DNA from: Alteromonas sp. KC3 | GTDB lineage: Bacteria > Pseudomonadota > Gammaproteobacteria > Enterobacterales > Alteromonadaceae | DNA length: 64,000 nucleotides | Reading direction: 5' to 3' | NCBI RefSeq assembly: GCF_016756315.1 | Contig: NZ_AP024235.1 | Span: 2,170,001-2,234,000 of the forward strand | Part shown: positions 54,561 through 64,000 of the stretch, one piece after another | Position numbering within the stretch: position 1 is the first letter of the stretch | Layout of the letters: each line of letters begins with the position of its first letter | Notes under the pieces: generated by a model | The model's input: the letters and a program-made list of their open reading frames with translations, nothing else | What the model was told of the DNA's origin: nothing | The model's database searches: none | Translations under genes and position numbers: made by a program

Positions 54561-56897
54561 ATGAAACACATGAACAACACAAGGTTAGCTTCACTGTCTA
54601 TTGCCATAGGAGTGGCGCTATCAGGGACATATGCTTTTGCAGCAGAGAGTAACAAAAACGTTAAGGAAGACGAGATTGAACGCGTTGAAATTGTCGGGTC
54701 AGCCACAAATTTAGAGGTAACCGCTGAAGATATTCAGAAAATTCAGGCTAATGACTTGAATGATATCTTTCGTTTAGAGCCATCAGTTACCGTTGGCGGT
54801 GGTGGTCTTGGTATTACGCAACTTGTGTTTGTTCGCGGCTTTGAAGATACGATGTTGAATGTCACTGTTGATGGCGCTCCGCAGACAGGTACCCTATTCC
54901 ACCATATCGGCCGATTGTCAATTGAGCCTGAGCTCTTGAAAAGTGTTCAGGTACAGGCTGGTGCCGGTGAGGCAACAGCAGGTTCGGGAGCCATCGGTGG
55001 TGCCATTCGATTCAAAACCAAAACGGCAAACGACTTACTTGCAGACAACGAGCAGTTTGGCGGTATTGTTAAAGTTGGTGGCGGTACCAATGATTTCGTT
55101 AAGTACAGCGCAACAGGATATGGCAAATTAACTGATAACTGGAGCGTACTCGCATCACACGTGCGTATCGATACAGACAGTTATGAAGATGGTAACGGCA
55201 ATGAGATTGCTTTTGAGTATACTGACGAAAACGGAAACCTTGTTCGCGAAACCACAGACACAGAGCAAGAGTTAAGCTTCGTAAAACTGAATGGCGAATT
55301 TGGCGACAATCAATTTGTATCGCTTAGTCATGAAATTCGCGAAGAGTCAGGTAACTTCCCGTCTAGACCTAACTTTCCGATTTCAGCAAGAAACCCTATC
55401 TATCCCATCGAAACTGAGCGTAATACAACGGTATTTAATTACCAATGGCTAGCTAGCCCTATGCTCAATCTGGAATTTACCTTATACAACACTGAGCAAG
55501 AGCTAATTGTTCGAGGTGATCGCGCATGGCACCCGTATCAAGGTAATATTCAAACCATTGGTGGTGACCTACGTAACACATCATATGTTGCTGCGCATAC
55601 GCTAACATACGGCGTTGAGTATCGCGACCAAACGTCAGAAGCAGGCTCAATTGGTCAGCCCCTTAGCGGTGAAGAAACGGGTAAAGTGCTGGGCATTTAT
55701 GTGCAAGATCACTGGGATATCACGCCAGACTTAATGCTAAGTTTTGGTGTGCGTTATGACGATTACGAGTTAGATACAACGCACAAATTCTATGCTGAGT
55801 CTGAGGTGACCTTTGCGCAAGTAGCAGCACAAGTGCCTACCGTTGCAGACGCAGGCTTCTTTGTTATTGCTGATTTCTCTACCCTGACGCCACTGGGTCA
55901 AGTAGTCGGGCCAAATGGAACCTTCAATACGTTGTCGCGCACATCGGAAGATGTCACCGTTGATAGTGACGGATTTAGTGCAAACATTGGTGTTGCGTAT
56001 CAATTAAACGACGCGGTAAATCTTACAGCAGGTTATGCTCAAGCACTTCGTGGAAAAGAAGTGGGTGATACATTCACTATCGATTACAACGGCGTAGAGC
56101 CAGACATTCAAGCTGAAGATGCTGAAAACGCTGAAATTGGTATTGAATACAACAAAGATGGATTATTGGCGCGCGTAGCGGCCTATCAATCGCGTCTTGA
56201 TAATGCCATGAACCTTGAAATTGGTGGTACTAACGTTCGCAATATCGGTGATATTGAGTCTGATGGTGTTGAAATTAAACTCGGGTATATTACCGAAAAC
56301 TATAGTGTTATTGCTAGTTACGTGCACAACACAACAGAGCTATATAATTATCAACCCAACACATCAACTATCGCGTTAGACGCTAATGGTGCGCCAATTG
56401 TAAACCTGTCATCATATAGCGCTGATTTTAATGCGTTCGATGTTGCTAAAATAGATGCGCCTGCGCTGGTTGACGGCGAACCGCTCATTTACAACGGGAT
56501 AAAAGTGGAAGGCTACGAACAGCGTGCGCTGGGTAACTCTCGTGGTGACACTTATACCATTAACGCTTCCTACTATGTTACCGATGCGCTAGAACTTGGT
56601 TGGTTCTTTACGTATGTCGATAGTTTAGGTGGTATCACGACGCTGCAAAATGCTGCGGCGACGGGTGACACTTCAGATATCTTCACGTTGACAAAACCGT
56701 CATATGCAACGCACGACTTTTTTGCAGTTTATCAAGTCAGCGAAAACTTAACTGCAAGACTTATGGTGAAAAACGCGTTTGACGAAGCCTACCGAGACCA
56801 CTCGAGTTTTGCTGATTACAGTGAGGTTTTTGAGGGCTTTGCAAGCCATTTAGAGCCAGGTAGAGATATTAGATTGAACGTGGAATATCAGTTCTAA
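54561..56897 (+). CDS. TonB-dependent outer-membrane receptor, probable petrobactin receptor
   Basis: The 778-residue protein has a signal peptide (LASLSIAIGVALSGTYAFAA), a TonB-box-like ERVEIVGSA, a plug domain (DLNDIFRLEPSVTVGG, GAGEATAGSGAIGGAIRFKT) and a 22-strand-type barrel ending in LNVEYQF with terminal Phe. It belongs to the catecholate-receptor branch in general appearance. Fur control, the divergent siderophore operon and the nearby PfeRS-like pair point to ferric-petrobactin uptake. The ligand is inferred. Confidence 0.92.
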   Translation: MKHMNNTRLASLSIAIGVALSGTYAFAAESNKNVKEDEIERVEIVGSATNLEVTAEDIQKIQANDLNDIFRLEPSVTVGGGGLGITQLVFVRGFEDTMLNVTVDGAPQTGTLFHHIGRLSIEPELLKSVQVQAGAGEATAGSGAIGGAIRFKTKTANDLLADNEQFGGIVKVGGGTNDFVKYSATGYGKLTDNWSVLASHVRIDTDSYEDGNGNEIAFEYTDENGNLVRETTDTEQELSFVKLNGEFGDNQFVSLSHEIREESGNFPSRPNFPISARNPIYPIETERNTTVFNYQWLASPMLNLEFTLYNTEQELIVRGDRAWHPYQGNIQTIGGDLRNTSYVAAHTLTYGVEYRDQTSEAGSIGQPLSGEETGKVLGIYVQDHWDITPDLMLSFGVRYDDYELDTTHKFYAESEVTFAQVAAQVPTVADAGFFVIADFSTLTPLGQVVGPNGTFNTLSRTSEDVTVDSDGFSANIGVAYQLNDAVNLTAGYAQALRGKEVGDTFTIDYNGVEPDIQAEDAENAEIGIEYNKDGLLARVAAYQSRLDNAMNLEIGGTNVRNIGDIESDGVEIKLGYITENYSVIASYVHNTTELYNYQPNTSTIALDANGAPIVNLSSYSADFNAFDVAKIDAPALVDGEPLIYNGIKVEGYEQRALGNSRGDTYTINASYYVTDALELGWFFTYVDSLGGITTLQNAAATGDTSDIFTLTKPSYATHDFFAVYQVSENLTARLMVKNAFDEAYRDHSSFADYSEVFEGFASHLEPGRDIRLNVEYQF

Positions 56898-56986
56898 TTT
56901 AAGCCATCATTTTAGCCATCTATAACAAAATTGGTGCACTAGTTTATTAATTCAATACTTCATTAATCTAATACTGCACCGCTAAT

Positions 56987-57018
56987 CTCAGCATCCATTA
57001 CACAATATGGATGCTGAG
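56987..57018. terminator. Perfect 12-bp hairpin between convergent genes
   Basis: CTCAGCATCCAT-8 bases-ATGGATGCTGAG is a perfect stem between the receptor and the minus-strand photolyase genes. There is no T-tract, but its position fits a bidirectional terminator. Confidence 0.6.
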
Positions 57019-57024
57019 CAAACA

Positions 57025-57168
57025 CTACACCACCTTCTGTTTTTTAGACGACGCGCAGCGCTTAGAGCAGTACTTTACGTTTTCCCAATCTCGTTCCCAT
57101 TTTTTTCGCCAAGTAAAAGGACGGTCACAAACTGGGCAGATTTTGGAGGGTAAGTTAGACTTCTTCAT
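57025..57168 (-). CDS. DUF2256 small zinc-finger-like protein
   Basis: A 47-codon frame overlaps the end of the Fe-S photolyase gene by 14 bases. The translation has CPVC and CSKRC, spaced as a four-cysteine zinc site, the strongly basic/aromatic stretch [16 protein letters not shown] and a Lys-rich tail. This is the DUF2256 pattern, repeatedly found beside cryptochrome/photolyase genes. A nucleic-acid-binding accessory to repair is plausible but unproven. Confidence 0.9.
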   Translation of the reverse strand: MKKSNLPSKICPVCDRPFTWRKKWERDWENVKYCSKRCASSKKQKVV

Positions 57169-58693
57169 TCTTAGTTAGCTTGGTCAAAAATATCGTAGCA
57201 TCATCTTTCATCGCATCAATATTCTCTTCTTTCATACGTGAATACGTTTTATAGATCATTGCCATACGATTGTTGTTACTTAGCTTTTCTTTGTGTTTAT
57301 CAATAAAGTGCCAATAGAGGTAGTTAAAAGGACAGGCTTTGGGTCCTGTTTTTTTGGATACTTGATAGCCACAATTCTTACAGTAATTGGACATTTTATT
57401 GATGTAGCTACCACTTGCCACGTAAGGCTTGCTGGCCAAATTGCCGCCATCACTGTATAGAATCATGCCCGCAACGTTAGGCAGTTCAACCCACTCATAG
57501 GCGTCTGCATAGACTAATAGGTACCAAGCCTGAACTTCTTCTGGGCTAAGTTCAGTCAGCAGGCTAAAGTTCCCAATTACCATAAGACGTTGAATATGGT
57601 GCGCATACGCATTTTGCTCAGTTTCTTTTATGCACTGGCGCATACAGTTCATATTGGTTTGGGCATCCCAAAAGAAAGATGGCAATGAGCGCGTGTTTCC
57701 AAAATAGTTGTCCGTTTTGAGGCCAGGCATAAAGTGCCAATAGAACCCTCTGACATACTCTCTCCAACCCAGAATTTGACGAATAAACCCTTCGGCAGAA
57801 TTGAGTGGAACCTGACCGGCGTGATAAGCCCGTTCAGCGGCGTCAATGGCTTCTTTAGGAGTAAGCAAACCGCAGTTTAAATAAAAGGCAATATGTGAGT
57901 GATACATCCATGGTTTGCCTTCAACCATGGCATCTTGATATTGACCAAAGTTATGTAGTCGCTCTTCAATAAATGTATCAAGCACTTTAAGCGCATCTTT
58001 GCGCGTGACAGCAAAAAAGAAATTATCTAGCTCACCAAAATGATGCTCAAACTCACTCTCTACAAGCTTAATTACATCTTGCGTAATATTGTCAATATCA
58101 AACGTGGTGTGCTTGGGGACCTTGTGTGTCTCAGGCATGGACTCGCGGTTTTGTGAATCGTAGTTCCATTTCCCACCTATGGGGTTTTTACCGTCCATCA
58201 GCACGTGGTGTTTCCGTCTCATTTCTCGGTAAAAAAACTCCATACGAAGCTGTTTTTTACCGTGAGCCCAGTCACTAAACTCTTGAGGAGTAGACAGAAA
58301 GCGGTTGTCTTCGCAGATTTCAACCGGAACACCTAACTCGTTCTCCCACTGCTGCATACTTTTAAGCAGCCTGTGTTCACCAGGCGTTGTGCATACCACG
58401 CGTTCAAAGTCGTCATTATCTAGCGCATACCTAACTTGACCAAGCAAGCTACCTTGATTGTTGTCATCAAGGTAGGACACATAGTCCACACGATAATTAT
58501 CATCTTTCAGCGCTTTAGCAAAATGACGCATGGCGCTGAACAAAAACGCGATTTTTTTCTTATGATGTTTTACGTAAGTAGCTTCTTCGCGAACTTCAGC
58601 CATTAGTATTGTATCTTTGGTTTTGCGCGCGTTAGCAATAGCCGGAAGCGTTTCAGTTAGCTGATCGCCAAGTACTAATATGAGTGAAGACAT
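57155..58693 (-). CDS. Iron-sulfur bacterial photolyase/cryptochrome (FeS-BCP, (6-4)-type)
   Basis: The 512-residue protein is the PhrB-type prokaryotic (6-4) photolyase. It has an N-terminal lumazine/antenna-type domain ([17 protein letters not shown]) and a C-terminal FAD domain with [19 protein letters not shown]. Four cysteines for a [4Fe-4S] cluster are visible: one in [10 protein letters not shown], two in YCKNCGY and one in [12 protein letters not shown]. These enzymes repair (6-4) photoproducts with light. It starts 3 bases after the CPD photolyase and overlaps the DUF2256 gene. Confidence 0.92.
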   Translation of the reverse strand: MSSLILVLGDQLTETLPAIANARKTKDTILMAEVREEATYVKHHKKKIAFLFSAMRHFAKALKDDNYRVDYVSYLDDNNQGSLLGQVRYALDNDDFERVVCTTPGEHRLLKSMQQWENELGVPVEICEDNRFLSTPQEFSDWAHGKKQLRMEFFYREMRRKHHVLMDGKNPIGGKWNYDSQNRESMPETHKVPKHTTFDIDNITQDVIKLVESEFEHHFGELDNFFFAVTRKDALKVLDTFIEERLHNFGQYQDAMVEGKPWMYHSHIAFYLNCGLLTPKEAIDAAERAYHAGQVPLNSAEGFIRQILGWREYVRGFYWHFMPGLKTDNYFGNTRSLPSFFWDAQTNMNCMRQCIKETEQNAYAHHIQRLMVIGNFSLLTELSPEEVQAWYLLVYADAYEWVELPNVAGMILYSDGGNLASKPYVASGSYINKMSNYCKNCGYQVSKKTGPKACPFNYLYWHFIDKHKEKLSNNNRMAMIYKTYSRMKEENIDAMKDDATIFLTKLTKNEEV

Positions 58694-58696
58694 ACC

Positions 58697-60121
58697 CTAC
58701 TCTTTTATCTCTTGAAACGCGTCGAGCGCTCGTTGGCGTGACGCTTTTAAATCTACAATTGGCTTAGGGTAGTCCTTACCTAGTTCAATACCTGCGTCCT
58801 TCGCAATGATTCCTGGGGCTTCCCATGGTTTGTGGATGTACTTGTCTGGCAAGTTTTTAAGCTCCGGGCAATATCGACGCACATAGTTGCCTTTTTTATC
58901 GAATTTTTCTCCCTGTAAAATAGGGTTAAAGATTCTAAAGTACGGTGCTGCGTCTGCACCTGAGCCCGCGACCCATTGCCAACTGGCACTGTTGCTCGCA
59001 AGGTCAGCATCGAGCAAGGTATCCCAAAACCATCGCTCGCCTTCATGCCAGCTCAGCAACAAGTTCTTCACTAAAAACGACCCCACAATCATTCGTACTC
59101 GGTTGTGCATATAACCGGTTTGCCATAGTTCGCGCATGCCAGCGTCGACGATAGGAATGCCAGTGTTGCCCGTTTGCCACGCTTTGAGCGCTTTAGCATC
59201 AGTTCGCCATGGGAACTTATCGAACTTTTCGTTGAAATTTTTATTCGGCAATGTGGGAAAATGATACAGCAAGTAATAGCTAAATTCGCGCCAGCCTAAT
59301 TCGCTTAAGTAGGTATCAATACTCTTATCTTCGCTATTTCCAAATTTATCTTTTATGGCGTACCACACTTGATTAGGAGAGACTTCACCAAAATGGAGAT
59401 GTGGCGATAGCCGAGATGTTCCCTTTACAGAAGGAATGTCTCTGTCTTCTTTATAATTTCGTGCCGCGTTTTCGATGAAACTCGATAGGTTGTCAGCTGC
59501 GCCCTCTTCGCCAGGCTTCCAACTAGACTTAATGGTTTCATCCCACGCTATTGTTGGAAGCAAATCTAATGCTTCGAGCCCATCGCCAATATCCTTTACA
59601 TCGGCGTAAGTGATCCTCGCAGGTGGTGCTTTAGGGTATCTGGGTTCATCAATTTGCAAACAGCCTTTTCGATAATAAGGCGTAAACACTCTGTACGGCG
59701 TACCATCCTTCTTGAGTACCTTCATAGGCTCCCAGAGCAAACTTCCGTTATAGCTCTGTGCGTCGAATCCGTCGTTTACAAGGGCTTTTTTTATACCCGT
59801 GTCACGATTTTTTTGCCATGGCTCATAGCAGCGATTCCAAAATATAGATTTGGCGCTGAATTCTTTTAACAATTTAGGAATAAGTTGCTTTGGATCGCCC
59901 TTAAAGATTTGAAGGTGTCCATTGAGGCGTTCATTTAATGAAGCTAAAGAGTGGTGTAGCCACCATTGACTCGCCCCACCAGGGATCCTTCCATCAGGTG
60001 TTGCCTCGTCATAAATATAAATGGGTACAATTTTTCCCATATCACAGGCAGCGTTAAGCGCAGGATTGTCTTTAACGCGTAAGTCTTGTCTGAACCACAT
60101 GATGCTAACAGGAACGGTCAC
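58697..60121 (-). CDS. phrB: Class I CPD photolyase
   Basis: The 474-residue enzyme splits cyclobutane pyrimidine dimers using reduced FAD. It begins IMWFRQDLRVKDNPAL and has GTSRLSPHLHFGEVSP, LGWREFSYYLLYHFP, TGIPIVDAGMRELWQTGYMHNR and SASWQWVAGSGADAAPYFRIFNP. The FAD-contacting Asn and proximal Trp of the electron-transfer chain (E. coli N378 and W382) are present in ASNSASWQW. It heads the minus-strand photolyase set and is divergent from the DASH gene. Confidence 0.95.
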   Translation of the reverse strand: MTVPVSIMWFRQDLRVKDNPALNAACDMGKIVPIYIYDEATPDGRIPGGASQWWLHHSLASLNERLNGHLQIFKGDPKQLIPKLLKEFSAKSIFWNRCYEPWQKNRDTGIKKALVNDGFDAQSYNGSLLWEPMKVLKKDGTPYRVFTPYYRKGCLQIDEPRYPKAPPARITYADVKDIGDGLEALDLLPTIAWDETIKSSWKPGEEGAADNLSSFIENAARNYKEDRDIPSVKGTSRLSPHLHFGEVSPNQVWYAIKDKFGNSEDKSIDTYLSELGWREFSYYLLYHFPTLPNKNFNEKFDKFPWRTDAKALKAWQTGNTGIPIVDAGMRELWQTGYMHNRVRMIVGSFLVKNLLLSWHEGERWFWDTLLDADLASNSASWQWVAGSGADAAPYFRIFNPILQGEKFDKKGNYVRRYCPELKNLPDKYIHKPWEAPGIIAKDAGIELGKDYPKPIVDLKASRQRALDAFQEIKE

Positions 60122-60234
60122 TATTTTTCCTTTTTTCGTTGTTCTATTTTTTAGTCGGTTACGTATTTCACTTACTACGATGTTCCTTCGGTTCAGGATC
60201 CGTTAGAAAATTAAAAAACTAATAGTGAAAATAT

Positions 60235-61566
60235 ATGGTAAATCAACCAATTAATCAGTGTGATAAAAAACAAACAAAACGAGGGCTTTATTGGTTTAGG
60301 AACGACCTACGGCTACACGACAATGAAGTATTGAAAGTGATGTGTGAAAGTGTCGATGAGATTACATTTATCTATATATTTGATGAGAAACTACTTAATA
60401 CAGATAAAATGGGTCTGTCACGGATTGGCGCTCATCGTTTAAGTTTTTTAAAACAGTCGCTGTGGGATTTATCCAATAATTTACTCAAACTGGGTCACAA
60501 ACTTCACATTTACTCTGGCGACCCTGTTAGCTGCGTAGCGTCTCTTGTCGACAGTGAGTTTTTTACACATGTTGGCATGAGTGTACACAATGGTTGGTAC
60601 GAGCGTTGTGAGGAAGATGAGTTAAGAAAAAAACTCTTCGCTGTTGAATTTGTAGCGCAAGAAACCTTTGGTCTTTTTAATGAGAATGACCTGCCTTTTA
60701 GCATAAATAGCATGCCAGACGTATTCAGCCCGTTTAGGCGCAAAATTGAAAAAGCGTCAACGCCGCGTACTATTTGTGAGATACCTCAAGATTTCCCATT
60801 GAGCTACACACCAAAGCACTTACCAAGCCGATTGCCAGAGGTATTTGACGACATTACAACGAGTAATAGTTTTTCTTACGAAGAAGGAAAATTTATTGGT
60901 GGAGAAACCGCTGCTCTCGCTCATTTACAAAACTACTTATTTGAATGGCAGGTCGCTTCATCATACAAAGAAACTAGAAACGCTTTGGATACATGGCGAC
61001 ACAGTACGAAACTATCAGCATGGCTTGCAAATGGCTCACTTTCGGCAAGAGAGGTTGTAAGACAAGTTACGCATTTTGAGCAGACTGTTGAAAAGAATGA
61101 TTCAACCTATTGGATATACTTTGAATTGTTGTGGAGAGAGTTTTTTTATTGGCTACAACGAAAATATCACAGTCAGTGGTTCGCATTTTCTGGAATTCAA
61201 AATAAAACACCGAACACCCGGCATGATCAAGAAACCTTTGAAAAGTGGTGTAATGGCACAACAGGCTACCCTATTGTTGATGCGTGTATGCGCCAATTGC
61301 TTCACACCGGATACATGTCTAACCGTGGAAGGCAACTTGTAGCCAGTTGTTTCGTGCATGAACTCGGACTAGATTGGCGTTATGGTGCGGCGTGGTTTGA
61401 GCAACAATTAGTAGACTATGACGTAGGCAGCAATTGGGGCAATTGGCTGTACCTTGCAGGTGTAGGTAGCGACCCAAGAGGCCATAGACAATTCAATCTA
61501 CAAAAACAGACTGAAATCTACGACACTGACGGTAGCTTTCGCGCCAAATGGCTCAAGCCTACATAG
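60235..61566 (+). CDS. DASH-type cryptochrome
   Basis: The 443-residue protein begins RGLYWFRNDLRLHDNEVL and carries the DASH signatures YFELLWREFFYWLQRKY, TGYPIVDACMRQLLHTGYMSNRGRQ and DVGSNWGNWLYLAGVGSDPRG, followed by RQFNLQKQTEIYD. DASH proteins repair CPDs mainly in single-stranded DNA and may signal. No C-terminal extension is present. It is separated from the divergent phrB by 113 bases and precedes another photolyase homologue by 3 to 21 bases, depending on that gene's start. Confidence 0.93.
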   Translation: MVNQPINQCDKKQTKRGLYWFRNDLRLHDNEVLKVMCESVDEITFIYIFDEKLLNTDKMGLSRIGAHRLSFLKQSLWDLSNNLLKLGHKLHIYSGDPVSCVASLVDSEFFTHVGMSVHNGWYERCEEDELRKKLFAVEFVAQETFGLFNENDLPFSINSMPDVFSPFRRKIEKASTPRTICEIPQDFPLSYTPKHLPSRLPEVFDDITTSNSFSYEEGKFIGGETAALAHLQNYLFEWQVASSYKETRNALDTWRHSTKLSAWLANGSLSAREVVRQVTHFEQTVEKNDSTYWIYFELLWREFFYWLQRKYHSQWFAFSGIQNKTPNTRHDQETFEKWCNGTTGYPIVDACMRQLLHTGYMSNRGRQLVASCFVHELGLDWRYGAAWFEQQLVDYDVGSNWGNWLYLAGVGSDPRGHRQFNLQKQTEIYDTDGSFRAKWLKPT

Positions 61567-61587
61567 AAATTGCGGTTGATGCTGGTA

Positions 61588-63141
61588 ATGAAGTCATCAA
61601 ATGACACTATCACAGTAGTTTGGTTTAAGCGGGATTTACGCTTGCGCGATCATGAGCCCCTATTTAGTGCATACAACAATAACGAAAATATCTTACTTCT
61701 TTATTGTTGGGAGCCATCGCTATTATGTGACCCTCATATGGATGAGCGACATTGGCGATTTGTAAGTCAAAGCCTTGCTGACATCGATGCACAATTGCCA
61801 AATAACAAGCGTGTGTTGCAACTTTATATGGAAGCCGCTGACGCTATCAGCCTTATTGCTCAACAATACCGCATTAACACGGTTAGGAGTCACCAGGAAA
61901 TAGGTTTGAAGGTTACGTATAACCGTGATGTGAGCATTTCTAACTATCTGAAAAATAGCAATATATCATTTATAGAATGTCAGTACGGTGCGGTAATAAG
62001 AGGTTTACCAAATAGGACGCGTTGGCAAGCTAATTGGGAAGTACAATTCGCCAAAAATACGTTCGATTTTCCTATTGATGATGCAAAATGGGTGCACTGG
62101 CAAGGCAACGAAAAACTCTTCGCACAATATTGTGATTACCAAACAATTAATCCATCAGTAGCACATAATTCCAAGATGCAACAAGGCGGTGAACGCAGAG
62201 CATGGCAAGCGTTAAAACACTTTTTCGAAGCGCGCGGCATAAATTACCACAAACATATTTCACAACCAGAAGCGTCTCGTGAAGCATGTACACGTATAAG
62301 CCCTTATCTTGCGTGGGGTAATTTATCTATAAGACAAGCCTACCACGCAGTTATAAATCACAAGCGTGACAAGCGGCGTTTACAAGGCGAGCAAAAAGCT
62401 CAATGGCTAAGAGCATTAAACGCTCTCACTACACGCCTTCATTGGCACTGCCATTTCATTCAGAAATTTGAAAGTGAACATAGCATTGAATTTAGGGCAA
62501 TGAACGATGGTTACGCGCACTTTCCTTATATTGAGGGTCCTGAATGCGAACGCCGATTTTACCTCTGGAAAACGGGGAAAACGGGTTATCCATTGGTCGA
62601 TGCATGCATGCGCGCACTCGCGCAAACGGGCTACCTTAATTTTAGAATGCGCGCTATGGTAACGAGTTTTTTATGTCATCACTTAAACGTGCATTGGCTT
62701 AAAGCCGCCCACTATCTTGCAACGCAGTTTTTAGACTTCGAACCCGGAATACACTACCCCCAAATACAGATGCAAGCCAGCATAACAGGTATACACACTG
62801 TCAGGCTGTATAACCCACTCACACAATCAAAAAAGCTAGATCCGTCAGGCGTGTTTATAAAAAAATGGGTTCCCGAGATAAGGAAACTCCCTGATGACGC
62901 AGTGCATGCACCACACCTGCTCCCTCCCCTAGAAGCTCAAATGCTCGATTTTGACTTAACACGAGACTACGTAGAACCAATAATCGATATAGCTGCGCTC
63001 AGTAAACTTACGGCAAAACGTTTATGGGACTATCGCGAACGCGATGATGTTATTAAACATGCCAAACGCATTGTAGAACGACATTCAATGCAAAATAGTC
63101 CAAGCCGCACATGGCTTAAACAAAAACAAGCATCACATTAG
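61588..63141 (+). CDS. Divergent photolyase/cryptochrome homologue lacking key flavin-site residues
   Basis: The 517-residue protein has the photolyase alpha/beta start [16 protein letters not shown] and FAD-domain pieces [42 protein letters not shown] and [20 protein letters not shown]. Where CPD enzymes have the N-x3-W-x-W stretch (E. coli N378, W382, W384) it reads [12 protein letters not shown], so Asn and both Trp are replaced; D372 and the Trps equivalent to W306 and W359 remain. It may have altered flavin chemistry or be a sensor. The ATG at 61588 is preferred; 61579 (ATG) and 61570 (TTG) are alternatives. Confidence 0.85.
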   Translation: MKSSNDTITVVWFKRDLRLRDHEPLFSAYNNNENILLLYCWEPSLLCDPHMDERHWRFVSQSLADIDAQLPNNKRVLQLYMEAADAISLIAQQYRINTVRSHQEIGLKVTYNRDVSISNYLKNSNISFIECQYGAVIRGLPNRTRWQANWEVQFAKNTFDFPIDDAKWVHWQGNEKLFAQYCDYQTINPSVAHNSKMQQGGERRAWQALKHFFEARGINYHKHISQPEASREACTRISPYLAWGNLSIRQAYHAVINHKRDKRRLQGEQKAQWLRALNALTTRLHWHCHFIQKFESEHSIEFRAMNDGYAHFPYIEGPECERRFYLWKTGKTGYPLVDACMRALAQTGYLNFRMRAMVTSFLCHHLNVHWLKAAHYLATQFLDFEPGIHYPQIQMQASITGIHTVRLYNPLTQSKKLDPSGVFIKKWVPEIRKLPDDAVHAPHLLPPLEAQMLDFDLTRDYVEPIIDIAALSKLTAKRLWDYRERDDVIKHAKRIVERHSMQNSPSRTWLKQKQASH

Positions 63142-63181
63142 GCAGAAGCGAAACCGTAACGATGTATGCGTAGATGTTCTA

Positions 63182-63469
63182 CTAGCGATTATTTTTTCTG
63201 AGCCACTCATTTAATAGCTTTATTTGTCCGCACTTGTAGGCCGCGTACATTAAGCGCATCGCATTAGACATGGCTTCGCTGTCAGTCCAGTCTGTTTTTT
63301 CGCGAATTTCATCATAACAAGCTTTCGCTTCAGGGGTTACATACCCGCGAACAAGCTTTTTACCGGCCTCTTTTTGTCGCTCTCTAAACCGACGTTGTTT
63401 ATCCGCATTAGCCTTAGCTTTCTCTGAAGGGCTTTTCTCGCTGCGTTTTTTTGCTTTTTTATCTGTCAT
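63182..63469 (-). CDS. Small basic protein, possible ribbon-helix-helix type
   Basis: The 95-residue protein has a Lys/Arg-rich N-terminal half (KKAKKRSEKSPSEKAKANADK, then QRRFRERQKEAGKKLVR) and a C-terminal half GYVTPEAKACYDEIREKTDWTDSEAMSNAM that could form a strand-helix-helix unit as in RHH DNA-binding proteins. I do not recognise a named family. The ATG at 63469 is used; a GTG at 63478 would add three residues. No partner gene is evident. Confidence 0.65.
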   Translation of the reverse strand: MTDKKAKKRSEKSPSEKAKANADKQRRFRERQKEAGKKLVRGYVTPEAKACYDEIREKTDWTDSEAMSNAMRLMYAAYKCGQIKLLNEWLRKNNR

Positions 63470-63545
63470 AGTAATCACATAATTTTGCGTTACGTTTAGT
63501 CTAACACGCGTTTTTCTTCAGAAAAATGACTGTTCAGAGTTGTTT

Positions 63546-63563
63546 GGCGTACAAGTGTTCGCT
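63546..63563. promoter_or_regulatory. FabR operator upstream of fabA
   Basis: GGCGTACAAGTGTTCGCT matches the E. coli FabR-type palindrome AGCGTACACGTGTTCGCT at 16 of 18 positions. It lies 40 bases before the fabA ATG and fits repression of unsaturated fatty-acid synthesis. Confidence 0.75.
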
Positions 63564-63602
63564 AAATTAGCAACGAAATTATTCAACAATAACGAGCTGG
63601 GA

Positions 63603-64000
63603 ATGTCAGAGAAGAAAAATAGCTTTAACAAAGAAGATTTACTTGCATGTAGTCGTGGTGAAATGTTTGGTCCAGGTAACAGTCAATTACCAGCGCCGAA
63701 CATGTTAATGATGGATCGTGTTGTTTCAATCACTGAAGATGGTGGTGAGCACGGCAAGGGTGAAATAATTGCAGAACTCGACATTAACCCTGACCTGTGG
63801 TTTTTTGAGTGTCACTTCCCTGGCGACCCTGTGATGCCTGGCTGTCTAGGGTTAGATGCTATGTGGCAACTCGTTGGCTTTTTCTTAGGTTGGAGCGGAG
63901 GCCCCGGTAAAGGCCGTGCATTAGGTGTTGGCGAAGTTAAATTCACAGGGCAGATTTTGCCTACTGCGAAAAAAGTTACCTACAAGATTACAATGAAGCG
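63603..64000 (+). CDS. fabA: 3-hydroxydecanoyl-ACP dehydratase/isomerase FabA (5' part)
   Basis: The frame runs off the right edge. The first 132 codons translate to FabA, beginning [20 protein letters not shown] and containing the active-site histidine in [20 protein letters not shown]. FabA dehydrates 3-hydroxydecanoyl-ACP and isomerises the trans-2 to the cis-3 product, starting unsaturated fatty acid synthesis. The conserved KFTGQILP region follows. The ATG lies 40 bases after the FabR operator. Confidence 0.96.
   Translation, partial: MSEKKNSFNKEDLLACSRGEMFGPGNSQLPAPNMLMMDRVVSITEDGGEHGKGEIIAELDINPDLWFFECHFPGDPVMPGCLGLDAMWQLVGFFLGWSGGPGKGRALGVGEVKFTGQILPTAKKVTYKITMK

Overview
The window looks like a chromosomal segment of a marine gammaproteobacterium of the Alteromonas type (Alteromonadaceae). 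The evidence is the uvrY/gacA-uvrC-pgsA-tRNA(Gly-Cys-Leu) synteny, the ccoNOQP/ccoHIS/fnr/uspE/ttcA neighbourhood, a petrobactin siderophore locus, a MesD/MesX methionine synthase pair and moderate G+C. No ribosomal RNA, CRISPR array or complete insertion sequence was seen. The left edge cuts ovoA and the right edge cuts fabA.

Layout. 1-2310: ovothiol biosynthesis (end of ovoA, then an OvoB-like PLP lyase). 2494-7067: pirin, GacA/UvrY-type regulator, uvrC, pgsA and three tRNAs behind a strong sigma70-like promoter. 7094-15204: housekeeping and small unknown genes, namely a ToxR-type winged-helix regulator with tandem operator-like repeats, an EAL phosphodiesterase, a DTW tRNA modification enzyme, tpx, sseA, cobB, a LysE exporter, a YciC-like membrane protein, a Bax-like glucosaminidase and a DUF2987-like protein. 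15196-19137 (minus strand): rssA, ttcA, uspE, fnr. 19189-26352 (minus): the cbb3 oxidase assembly genes (DsbD_2/SafE-like, ccoS, ccoI, ccoH) and structural genes ccoP, ccoQ, ccoO, ccoN, with FNR-box candidates in front of uspE and ccoN. 26581-33646: a divergent unknown membrane-anchored protein, two complementary bacterioferritin subunits, a CPA2 K+/H+ antiporter, a GltB-like flavoprotein, a c-type cytochrome lipoprotein, a Usp protein, dgkA and an unknown gene.

33753-36340 is the most anomalous part: a full tyrosine recombinase followed by 1.4 kb of AT-rich, essentially gene-free DNA holding several perfect inverted repeats, two of which share the same arm sequence.

36341-56897 is mainly iron and methionine metabolism: a DUF2254 membrane protein, a PfeR/PfeS-like two-component system behind a perfect Fur box, mesD-mesX (core methionine synthase and its DUF1852 partner), then a minus-strand operon asbA-asbB-asbC-asbD/E fusion-asbF-two small membrane proteins-PepSY reductase-HGSNAT-like acyltransferase, flanked by a MATE exporter and a divergent TonB-dependent receptor with its own Fur box. 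Together these could make, export, re-import and reduce the complex of the catecholate/citrate siderophore petrobactin.

57025-63141 is a light-dependent cluster: a 47-residue DUF2256 zinc-finger-like protein, an iron-sulfur (6-4)-type photolyase and a class I CPD photolyase on the minus strand, and a DASH cryptochrome plus a strongly divergent photolyase homologue on the plus strand. 63469 to the end holds a small basic protein and the start of fabA behind a near-consensus FabR operator.
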